Shown here: positions 1 to 5,859 of the stretch, piece by piece
Layout of the letters: each line of letters begins with the position of its first letter
How positions within the stretch are numbered: the first letter of the stretch is position 1
Assembly: GCA_964400105.1 (NCBI GenBank)
Contig: CAYNTG010000093.1
Span: 1-8,955 of the forward strand
Direction: 5' to 3'
DNA from: CAYNTG01 sp964400105
Lineage (GTDB): Bacteria; UBP14; UBA6098
Length of the DNA stretch: 8,955 nt
Position numbers and translations under genes: made by a program
Notes under the pieces: generated by a model
What the model saw: the letters and a program-made list of their open reading frames with translations, nothing else
What the model was told of the DNA's origin: nothing
The model's database searches: none

Positions 1-36
1 ATAAATCATGAGGCTGAAGCCGATATCGGCGAGCAT
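1..36 (-). CDS. Possible 5' end of a divergent gene, partial
   Basis: Read on the minus strand, an ATG at 36-34 opens a frame MLADIGFSLMIY that runs off the window edge. Almost all its codons end in C, as in the confident genes here, and the peptide is hydrophobic, as at the start of a membrane protein. There is no clear Shine-Dalgarno site, and the frame stays open upstream of the ATG for a few more codons. A competing reading is the plus-strand frame 1-66, which ends in TAA at 64-66 with an acceptable codon pattern and would be the tail of an upstream gene. The sequence here is too short to decide. The product is not recognised. Confidence 0.25.
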   Translation of the reverse strand, partial: MLADIGFSLMIY

Positions 37-58
37 TGCCCGCCAGAAAATTTTTCCC

Positions 59-87
59 TTGATTAAATGGGGCGGGTAAAATACATT
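59..87 (+). promoter_or_regulatory. Candidate sigma-70-type promoter for ilvE
   Basis: TTGATT (59-64) and TACATT (82-87) are separated by 17 nt, each matching four of six consensus bases. The predicted start near 94 would give a leader of about 40 nt that contains the ilvE Shine-Dalgarno site. The segment downstream is AT-rich. Confidence 0.45.
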
Positions 88-132
88 AGAATAAATTATA
101 TCGATTTATCAAATTTAATTTAAGGAGGCATT

Positions 133-1110
133 ATGCCATTTCCTGGATGTAAAAAAATCTGGCTCGACGGCGAATTCGTCGATTTCGAGGATGCGAAATT
201 TCACATTCTGTCGCACGTTATTCATTATGGCTCCGGGGTTTTCGAGGGCGAGAGATGTTATAACACAGTCAAAGGCCCGGCGGTTTTTCGCCTTAACGAC
301 CACAGCCGGCGATTGCTCGATTCCGCGAAGATATACCGTATGACCGCAGAGTGCAATCCGGTCAAACCGGACGGAACCCGGATGTTTCCCGAGGATAAAT
401 TCCTCGACTACTCGGCCGAGGATATCAAAAAGGCCACACTCGATACGATCCGCATGAACGGCCTCGACAACTGCTACGTCCGCCCGCTTATTTTCCGTGG
501 CGACGAGGCTCTCGGCGTAAGCCCGTTCACATGCACGCCGCACCTCATGATCGCTGTCTGGAAATGGGGCAAATATCTCGGTGCCGACGCTATCGAGCGC
601 GGCGTCGATGTCCAGTTCAGCAGTTGGACACGGATCGCGCCGAACACATTCCCCGGCATGGCAAAGGCTTGCGGAAATTACCTGAACTCGCAGCTTATCA
701 AGATGGAGGCGCTGATTAACGGCTATGTTGACGGTATCGCTCTCGACAAGGACGGCTTCATCTCCGAAGGCTCCGCGATGAACGTCTTCGTTATTAAATA
801 CGGCAAAATTTACACGCCGCCAATCGGGGGAAGCGAGCTTCCCGGAATAACGAGAGATTCGGTAATAAAACTGGCGCTCGATATGGGTTACGAGGTTGTC
901 GAAACGCGGATTCCGCGTGAGATGGTCTATATCGCCGACGAGGCCTTTTTCACCGGTAGCGCGGCGGAGGTTTCGCCGATAGCTTCGGTGGATCGGATTC
1001 CTGTCGGCAAGGGCAGTCGTGGCGAAGTTACAAGGGAAATTCAGGAAAGATTCTTCGGAATCGTCGGGGGCAAGCTGGAGGACAAATTCGGCTGGCTTAC
1101 GTTCGTTTAG
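133..1110 (+). CDS. ilvE: Branched-chain amino acid aminotransferase
   Basis: This is a 325-residue fold-type IV, PLP-dependent aminotransferase that interconverts leucine, isoleucine and valine with their 2-oxo acids in the cytoplasm, using glutamate/2-oxoglutarate as the amino partner. Visible marks: the N-terminal HYGSGVFEG segment (31-39), the likely Schiff-base lysine K178 in AKACGNYLNSQ, the SEGSAMNVFV segment around E212 that contacts the PLP ring nitrogen, LPGITRDSV (236-244), and FFTGSAAEVSPI (272-283), which holds the phosphate-binding T/G loop. The length is normal for the family. About 15 extra residues (roughly 73-90, rich in P, D and K) sit between the IYRM motif and the next helix, compared with the short linker I recall in typical IlvE. 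The start is fixed by AAGGAGG at 122-128, four bases before ATG. D-amino-acid transaminase and aminodeoxychorismate lyase share the fold, but these motifs fit IlvE best. Confidence 0.95.
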   Translation: MPFPGCKKIWLDGEFVDFEDAKFHILSHVIHYGSGVFEGERCYNTVKGPAVFRLNDHSRRLLDSAKIYRMTAECNPVKPDGTRMFPEDKFLDYSAEDIKKATLDTIRMNGLDNCYVRPLIFRGDEALGVSPFTCTPHLMIAVWKWGKYLGADAIERGVDVQFSSWTRIAPNTFPGMAKACGNYLNSQLIKMEALINGYVDGIALDKDGFISEGSAMNVFVIKYGKIYTPPIGGSELPGITRDSVIKLALDMGYEVVETRIPREMVYIADEAFFTGSAAEVSPIASVDRIPVGKGSRGEVTREIQERFFGIVGGKLEDKFGWLTFV

Positions 1111-1135
1111 GCATTCTATTATTCGATGAGGAATT

Positions 1136-1573
1136 ATGAATAGCGGTCTCGATATATATTTCTGGTTCGCTTCGATAGGCACGGTCGTTTTTCTCGTCTG
1201 GCTTATCTATATCTCGCCAAGAGTCCACGGCAAGGGATCGGTGCGTAACCGTGCGGTTGCTGTGGGAATCGGGTTTTTATGCGTGCTTATCGCCCCGGAT
1301 ATCTGGGCGCTTACCCGCCTCGATGGAATAAGTTGGTTCGTTGCGTGGGTTATGGGGATGCTCTTTTTTCATATAATCGAGCTTGGGATATGGCATCGCA
1401 TATGTTGGGGCGATAAGTGCCCCGAATGCGGCGCTTGGGTCGAGACGTTCGACGAGCCGGTGCCAGATAACCTGAGCGCCCTTCGAAGAACACATACGTG
1501 CCCGAAGTGCGGTTGGACTGACTCGTGGGCTATCGTTGTGAAACAGAGCGGCAAGAAGAAGGAGCGAAGTTGA
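1136..1573 (+). CDS. Small three-helix membrane protein with C-terminal zinc ribbon
   Basis: I do not recognise this 145-residue protein as a named family. Three hydrophobic segments are visible at about 6-27, 38-60 and 66-88, followed by a soluble tail with CPEC (95-98) and CPKC (122-125), a CxxC-x23-CxxC pattern typical of a zinc ribbon. The C-terminus is very basic (GKKKERS). The start follows GAGGA at 1128-1132. The gene lies 25 nt after ilvE and overlaps the next gene by four bases (TTGA), so the two are likely co-translated. Helix 1 to helix 2 resembles the same part of the next protein, including a shared R-V-H just before helix 2. Membrane location with a cytoplasmic zinc-binding tail is inferred from the positive residues next to the ribbon. 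No function can be assigned. Confidence 0.8.
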   Translation: MNSGLDIYFWFASIGTVVFLVWLIYISPRVHGKGSVRNRAVAVGIGFLCVLIAPDIWALTRLDGISWFVAWVMGMLFFHIIELGIWHRICWGDKCPECGAWVETFDEPVPDNLSALRRTHTCPKCGWTDSWAIVVKQSGKKKERS

Positions 1574-1863
1574 ACCCAACATTTGTTGTCATCGTAATGG
1601 CGTTGGGCGTGGTGTATCTTGCATTCTGGCCGATAAGGGTTCATTTATCGGCGCGTAAAAAGACGGCGATCCCAATTTCGGTTGGATTGTTGCCGGGAAT
1701 CGGCGGGATAATCCTTATCGTCTTCGATGTCACCGGTCTTCGGAATATTCAGCCGGATTTATGGCTTTATGCAGCATTCACGCATGGCTTTCTGCTGCTT
1801 TTTGGAAGCGTATTCGCCGCGAGGTGGATTTACCGCAAATCCGATAAGCGGAAAACGGAGTAG
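1570..1863 (+). CDS. Small three-helix membrane protein, TTG start
   Basis: This is a 97-residue hypothetical protein if it starts at the TTG at 1570. That start overlaps the stop of the preceding gene as TTGA and has AAGGAG about five bases upstream (1559-1564). The ATG at 1525 in the same frame lies deep inside the preceding gene and would add 15 residues not expected of a membrane protein start, so TTG is preferred. Hydrophobic segments lie at about 4-24, 34-54 and 64-86, with a basic tail (RKSDKRKTE). Topology and the R-V-H element before helix 2 match the upstream protein, but the zinc ribbon is absent. The pair may come from an old duplication. The role is unknown. Confidence 0.7.
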   Translation: MNPTFVVIVMALGVVYLAFWPIRVHLSARKKTAIPISVGLLPGIGGIILIVFDVTGLRNIQPDLWLYAAFTHGFLLLFGSVFAARWIYRKSDKRKTE

Positions 1864-1892
1864 ATAATGAAGATCGACCTGGAATAACGATT

Positions 1893-2354
1893 ATGGAACC
1901 AAAGGATTACGCAAGATCGCTTTATAAATACATCGATATCGATTCGCCGCCGATCCAACTTGAACCGATACTCGAGGCCCTCGAAATCGAATTGCGTGAG
2001 GGAGATTTTGCGAATTTTAAAGGTGCGGCATATAAGAATATCGACGATCTGATGATCGTTGTAGATCGATCTCTCACGCCGGAGCGGAAGCGGTTCGCGA
2101 TTGCCCACGAGCTTGGTCATATCGTGATGCCCCATGTCGGACCGTATCGGGTTTGTTATCCGGGATCAAAGCGCCGGATGGAAACGGACGCGGATCGGTT
2201 CGCCGCAGAGCTTCTCATGCCCGAACGCGCGGTTAGAAGGGTTTGGGAGAGATATAAGGATAACATCGAGTATCGTGTTTCGATAGTCGCCGTGAAATTC
2301 GAGGTATCCAAATCGGCGATGGGAATTCGAGTTCGCGGGCTCGGCTTGAAATAA
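1893..2354 (+). CDS. ImmA/IrrE-type (M78-like) zinc metallopeptidase, stand-alone
   Basis: A 153-residue protein with the gluzincin motif HELGH (H72, E73, H76) and a downstream METDADRFAAELLMP segment (96-110), which corresponds to the family's ExEAnxFAAxLLMP signature and supplies the third acidic ligand (E97 or D99). Related enzymes cut repressors or antitoxin-like regulators, for example ImmA acting on the ICEBs1 repressor and IrrE/PprI acting on DdrO; this is family knowledge and no substrate is visible here. The protein is essentially only the protease domain: there is no N-terminal helix-turn-helix and no XRE-type gene beside it. The start has only a weak GGA at 1881-1883, nine bases before ATG. 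A six-codon frame (1867-1887) sits just upstream and is probably meaningless. It lies 29 nt after the small membrane protein gene, so it may be co-transcribed with it. Confidence 0.85.
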   Translation: MEPKDYARSLYKYIDIDSPPIQLEPILEALEIELREGDFANFKGAAYKNIDDLMIVVDRSLTPERKRFAIAHELGHIVMPHVGPYRVCYPGSKRRMETDADRFAAELLMPERAVRRVWERYKDNIEYRVSIVAVKFEVSKSAMGIRVRGLGLK

Positions 2355-2357
2355 TAT

Positions 2358-2397
2358 TGTCATTGTTGGGAGGGCACAGCCCGACGCGGCAATCTCC
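2358..2397. repeat. Dispersed-type palindromic repeat (TGTCATTG...CAATCTCC)
   Basis: Immediately after the metallopeptidase stop codon lies a 40-nt imperfect palindrome. It begins TGTCATTG, ends GGCAATCTCC, and can fold through ATTG (2362-2365) with CAAT (2390-2393) and GGGC (2372-2375) with GCCC (2379-2382) around an ACA loop. The outer sequences match a recurrent intergenic repeat pattern I recall from many unrelated bacteria (TGTCATTGCGAG...GCAATCTC). Only one copy lies in the window. It could also end the upstream transcript, but no T-run follows the hairpin. Confidence 0.6.
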
Positions 2398-2465
2398 AAA
2401 GAATGAAATATTATTTTACTTTATAAATATTATTTAGATTTTTCAGTAATTCGAAAAGGAGAAAC

Positions 2466-3752
2466 ATGGCTTTAGATATGTTTGTCATCGACGGCGGAAA
2501 TCGCCTCGAAGGAACCGTCGTCGTCAAGGGCGCTAAAAATGCGGTTCTGCCTATGTTGTGCGCCGCTCTTATGCCCGAGTCCGGCGAGGTCGTTTTGCGG
2601 AATGTCCCGAATCTCGCCGACATTCGAACGATGGTGCAGCTTCTCGAGCACCTCGGCGCAAAGGTCGATTTCGAGCCGGTCGAAGGATCGATGAGGATCG
2701 ATTCATCGAATGTCGAAAACCGGCCGGCGCCATACGATCTGGTCAGGAAAATGCGCGCGAGCTTCATGATAATGGGCGCGCTTATCGGGCGATTCGGTTC
2801 GGCGAAGGTCTCCATGCCGGGCGGTTGCGCGATAGGATCGCGGCCGATAAACTGGCATATCGAAAATTTTAAACGCCTCGGCGCGAAGGTCGAGGAGAGC
2901 CACGGTTACATCGGCGCGAGCTGCGGTGGAAGACCGAAGGGTGGAGTGCTCTATTTCGACAGGCCGAGCCACACGGGCACCGAGAACGTCATGATGGCCG
3001 CCGCTCTCGCCGACGGGATAACAACGATCATCAACGCCGCGACCGATCCGGAGATCGTCGATTTCGCCCGGTTTATGACGGCGATGGGAGCACGAATCAA
3101 GGGTGCCGGAGGACCGGTAATCCAGATCGAGGGGGTGGATAGACTTCGCGGTGCCAACCATATCCCGATCGGAGACAGGCTCGAAGCCGGAACATATTTA
3201 TATGGAGCAATGGTCACTCGAGGCGATGTCACGGTAAATGGGATCGAACCGGAACATCTCGCGGTGCCGCTTTTGAAGATGCAGGAGATGGGCGCCGATG
3301 TCGTGAAATCGCCCGGAAGTATCCGGGTGAGCATGGATTCGCGGCCAAGGGCGGCTAATTTCACGACGGCGGTATTCCCCGGATTTCCGACAGACCTTCA
3401 GCCGTGCGCGATGACCGTTCTCACGCTTTGCGAGGGAAGCAGTTTCGTCCGCGAAACGATATTCGAGAATCGATTCCTTCAGGTGATGGAGCTTCTCCGT
3501 CTCGGCGCGGATATCACGATTAACGGCGACCGCGCAAATATCAACGGCGTGTCCAGACTCGAAGGCGCGGAGGTCATGGCGAGCGATATTCGCGCCGGAG
3601 CGGCACTCGTCCTTGCGGGCCTCGCGGCCAACGGAACCACCGAGGTGCTCAGAGCATATCATATCGATCGAGGATATGAAAATATCGAGCAAAAGCTGAA
3701 CTCCCTCGGCGCGAAGATCGAGCGCGCGGATCAGTTCACATGGAAGAAGTAA
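2466..3752 (+). CDS. murA: UDP-N-acetylglucosamine 1-carboxyvinyltransferase (MurA)
   Basis: This 428-residue cytoplasmic enzyme transfers enolpyruvate from phosphoenolpyruvate to UDP-GlcNAc, the first committed step of peptidoglycan synthesis. Length and motifs are typical of the EPSP synthase-like fold: the N-terminal substrate pair K24-N25 in KGAKNAVLPM, R97 in KMRASF, and the loop PGGCAIGSRP containing the reactive cysteine C121, which is the residue attacked by fosfomycin. Because that cysteine is present rather than an aspartate, a fosfomycin-sensitive enzyme is expected (inference). The start is set by AAGGAG at 2456-2461, four bases before ATG. The 68 nt in front (2398-2465) is very AT-rich, with TATAAA at 2422-2427 as a possible -10 box, but no matching -35 is visible. 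A 62-nt gap with its own promoter separates it from ispH. Confidence 0.96.
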   Translation: MALDMFVIDGGNRLEGTVVVKGAKNAVLPMLCAALMPESGEVVLRNVPNLADIRTMVQLLEHLGAKVDFEPVEGSMRIDSSNVENRPAPYDLVRKMRASFMIMGALIGRFGSAKVSMPGGCAIGSRPINWHIENFKRLGAKVEESHGYIGASCGGRPKGGVLYFDRPSHTGTENVMMAAALADGITTIINAATDPEIVDFARFMTAMGARIKGAGGPVIQIEGVDRLRGANHIPIGDRLEAGTYLYGAMVTRGDVTVNGIEPEHLAVPLLKMQEMGADVVKSPGSIRVSMDSRPRAANFTTAVFPGFPTDLQPCAMTVLTLCEGSSFVRETIFENRFLQVMELLRLGADITINGDRANINGVSRLEGAEVMASDIRAGAALVLAGLAANGTTEVLRAYHIDRGYENIEQKLNSLGAKIERADQFTWKK

Positions 3753-3779
3753 CCCGTTTTCTCAACAGGAAGCAATGAT

Positions 3780-3808
3780 TTGACTTTTAATGGTTATAAC
3801 GATAAAAT
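3780..3808 (+). promoter_or_regulatory. Strong sigma-70-type promoter for the ispH fusion gene
   Basis: TTGACT (3780-3785) and TAAAAT (3803-3808) are separated by exactly 17 nt, each matching five of six consensus bases. Transcription would be expected to start around 3814-3816, which coincides with the GTG start codon at 3815. This predicts a leaderless or nearly leaderless mRNA and fits the absence of any Shine-Dalgarno site. Confidence 0.7.
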
Positions 3809-3814
3809 AAAACC

Positions 3815-5548
3815 GTGAAAGTTAAGCTCGCAAAGACCGCCGGTTTCTGCATGGGAGTGAAGCGCGCCGTCGAACTTGTTCTGAAGACCGCAGGCGAATT
3901 CCCCGGGCCGATATTCACATGGGGGCCGCTGATCCACAACCCGCAGACCGTCGATTTCCTCGAAAAACAGGGGGTCGGCGTTGTCGGTTCACAATCCGTG
4001 ATCGATAAAGACTCGACGGTCGTCATTCGGAGCCACGGTATTCCTCCGGATGAAAAAAAGACGATAATCGATTCCGGGGCGTCCATCTGCGACGCCACAT
4101 GCCCGAAGGTCGCGCGGGTGCATGGCCTCATCGAGCGAGCCGCAAATCGAGGCCGCGATATCGTTATCGTCGGGAACGCCGAACATGCCGAGGTTAAGGG
4201 ACTTCTCGGTTATGCCAGCGGAAAGGGATTCGTTGTCGCCTCGAAGGATGATATCGAGAGGTTAGAAAACCTCGAAACACCTGCCGTTTTCGGACAGACC
4301 ACGCTTATCCGGCAAAAATATCTCGAACTCGCATCGTCTATCGAGGAGAAATTCCACGGCGCGGAGATATTTGACACGCTCTGCGATTCGACTTCGCAAA
4401 GGCAGGGCGAGATCGCTGACCTTGCGCGTGAGGCGGACGCGATAATCGTCGTCGGTGGTTACAATTCCGGTAATACAAAGCGGCTATTCGAGGTTGCCAA
4501 ATCTACCGGAATTCCGTCGTTTTGGGTGGAGACCGCCGACGAGCTTAACCCCGACGATTTTCGCGGCATGGAAACGGTCGCCGTTACGGCCGGCGCGAGC
4601 ACGCCGCATTGGGTCGTTTCGAGGGTGATCGAGCGTTTAGAGCGGTTCAACGAACGACATCTGCCGCCGTGGGAATGGCCGCTGCTCAAGACATTCGGAT
4701 ATATAACGATCCAAAGCAATGTGCTAACCGGGCTTGCGGCGGCGATGCTCGCCGCATCGGCGATCTTCATCGTCGGCGGGAAAGCCGAAGCCACGATGCT
4801 TATCGCCATCGGCCTTTTCGTCATGTCGATGCACACCATATACGACCTCGTCGATTGGCAGGGCCTCGCGCTGGTCGATCCATCGAAGATACGCTTTTTT
4901 TGGGTAAATCGGCGGCTTCTGATCTTCTTCTCGGCATTCGGACTACTCGTAGCGCTTCCGCTTTCGATGCTTTCGGGAATCCGAACATTTATAGCAATGT
5001 GCGCGGGCACGATATTCGCGACCGTATTCGTCTCGCTGAAGCGGATGCCGGGTTTCCTGAATCGCAAGGGTTTTGCTACGTGGAGGAGCATCCCCGGCGC
5101 GAAGGACCTACTTCACGCTTGCGGTTGGATATTTGCCACAGGCATCGTGCCCGTCGCTTATCTCCTACCAAAATGGTGGATCGCTGCCGCGATGCTCGCA
5201 TGGTCTGTGGTGTTCTCCGCGCTGAGAGTGATCATTTTCTCGCTCACGGATATGGAAACCGACCGCGTCCTCGGACGCGAATCGGCCGCGAGCACATTCG
5301 GCGAAAGGGGCGCGTGGATCGGCGTTTTCGCGATGATGGCGTTATCCATCGTCGTCCTCGCGATAGTATCGTTCGTGGATGGATTCGAGCCGTTCGCCGG
5401 GATCGAGGCCCTATTCATCGGATATATGATCCTGATGATCGTGCACTTCCGAAGAGCGGGGATAACGCGGAGCACATGGACGGAGCTTGCGGTGGATGCC
5501 GGGTTTGTCATCTCCGGGTTATTGCCGTTTATTCTGAGATTCATTTGA
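3815..5548 (+). CDS. ispH: IspH (HMBPP reductase) fused to a UbiA-like prenyltransferase domain
   Basis: The 577-residue product has two parts. Residues 1-280 are IspH/LytB, the 4Fe-4S enzyme that reduces HMBPP to IPP and DMAPP at the end of the MEP pathway. The three cluster cysteines C12, C96 and C190 are present, as are H41, H74, H124 and E126, with the GGYNSGNT (214-221) and TAGASTP (258-264) substrate loops. Residues 290-577 hold about nine hydrophobic segments, the number known for UbiA enzymes. A second aspartate motif D479-x3-D483-x3-G487 is intact, and a first motif is altered: H340-x3-D344-x2-D347 where UbiA has NxxxDxxxD. The junction (roughly 265-300) is continuous, with no stop or frameshift. 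GTG at 3815 gives the canonical IspH N-terminus and no upstream in-frame ATG exists. The domain may prenylate an unknown acceptor at the membrane; its activity and substrate are not shown. Confidence 0.9.
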   Translation: MKVKLAKTAGFCMGVKRAVELVLKTAGEFPGPIFTWGPLIHNPQTVDFLEKQGVGVVGSQSVIDKDSTVVIRSHGIPPDEKKTIIDSGASICDATCPKVARVHGLIERAANRGRDIVIVGNAEHAEVKGLLGYASGKGFVVASKDDIERLENLETPAVFGQTTLIRQKYLELASSIEEKFHGAEIFDTLCDSTSQRQGEIADLAREADAIIVVGGYNSGNTKRLFEVAKSTGIPSFWVETADELNPDDFRGMETVAVTAGASTPHWVVSRVIERLERFNERHLPPWEWPLLKTFGYITIQSNVLTGLAAAMLAASAIFIVGGKAEATMLIAIGLFVMSMHTIYDLVDWQGLALVDPSKIRFFWVNRRLLIFFSAFGLLVALPLSMLSGIRTFIAMCAGTIFATVFVSLKRMPGFLNRKGFATWRSIPGAKDLLHACGWIFATGIVPVAYLLPKWWIAAAMLAWSVVFSALRVIIFSLTDMETDRVLGRESAASTFGERGAWIGVFAMMALSIVVLAIVSFVDGFEPFAGIEALFIGYMILMIVHFRRAGITRSTWTELAVDAGFVISGLLPFILRFI

Positions 5549-5801
5549 CTTGACAAAACCGGAATAGCATTTGTTATTGCATAATATCGAGGTAATAGGG
5601 CCACGCCCGCATCTCCGAATAATGAAGAATGTAAAATGCTGTAGGATCGCCAGCGGCGACAGGCAACTTGCTCAACGTGCCTTCGCCAGCTCCACCAAAT
5701 CAGAATATTTTTCCTGTTCTTTTAGACACAATCATCCCTTATACTCTAAAGCATTGGGGTTACCATGTCCCTTTATCCGACAGACCGTGTTCGGTTATGC
5801 C
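5549..5801. other. Gene-free stretch with a structured element
   Basis: No convincing gene lies between the ispH fusion stop and the tatD promoter. The 92-codon plus-strand frame 5571-5849 has no ribosome site, unlike codon use and no recognisable fold. Near the start is TTGACA (5550-5555) without a convincing -10 box. Two hairpins are visible: GGGC/GCCC at 5598-5608, and a strong stem at 5655-5687 listed separately. The second half (5700-5800) is AT-rich and otherwise featureless. The stretch may be a dispersed intergenic repeat or an untranslated RNA. Confidence 0.5.
5647..5687 (+). other. Competing RNA hairpins
   Basis: GGCGA (5655-5659), a bulged C (5660) and AGGCA (5661-5665) pair perfectly with TGCCT (5678-5682) and TCGCC (5683-5687), giving a ten-pair stem with a 12-nt loop. 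The same GGCGA can instead pair with an upstream TCGCC (5647-5651) around a three-base AGC loop. The two folds exclude each other. No T-run follows on either strand, so it is not a plain terminator. It lies upstream of the predicted tatD promoter, so it would belong to the ispH transcript tail or to a separate RNA. Function is unknown. Confidence 0.45.
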
Positions 5802-5829
5802 TTGACCCGCGTGGCATTTCGAGTATATT
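5802..5829 (+). promoter_or_regulatory. Sigma-70-type promoter for the tatD-rsmA fusion gene
   Basis: TTGACC (5802-5807) and TATATT (5824-5829) are separated by 16 nt, each matching five of six consensus bases. The start would fall near 5836, leaving a leader of about 24 nt. It contains no good Shine-Dalgarno site, only GATGAAAA about ten bases before the ATG at 5860. Confidence 0.65.
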
Positions 5830-5859
5830 CAGTCAAATTAACTCGATGAAAAAAACCAT

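Noticed and set aside
115..1182. Long minus-strand frame across ilvE
   Set aside because: It is a shadow of ilvE, whose plus-strand product has complete PLP-enzyme motifs; the minus frame shows no recognisable motif.
3790..3810. Six-codon leader peptide before ispH (ATG at 3790)
   Set aside because: It has no ribosome site and overlaps the promoter, upstream of the predicted transcript start.
4609..5553. Second long plus-strand frame over the UbiA-like part
   Set aside because: Its product is arginine-rich and low in hydrophobic order, as expected for an off-frame reading; the ispH frame gives regular membrane helices and prenyltransferase motifs.
5561..5585. Sigma-54 promoter (TAGCAT...TTGCA)
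   Set aside because: The spacing between the GC pairs is one base too long and the -24 GG is not present.
5640..5700. tRNA or SRP RNA in the structured gap
   Set aside because: The hairpin loop is 12 nt rather than the 7-nt T-loop, there is no GTTCRA motif or acceptor partner, and the conserved SRP loop sequence is missing.
5571..5849. 92-codon frame in the gap before tatD
   Set aside because: No ribosome site, codon use unlike the neighbours, and it overlaps the strong promoter at 5802-5829.
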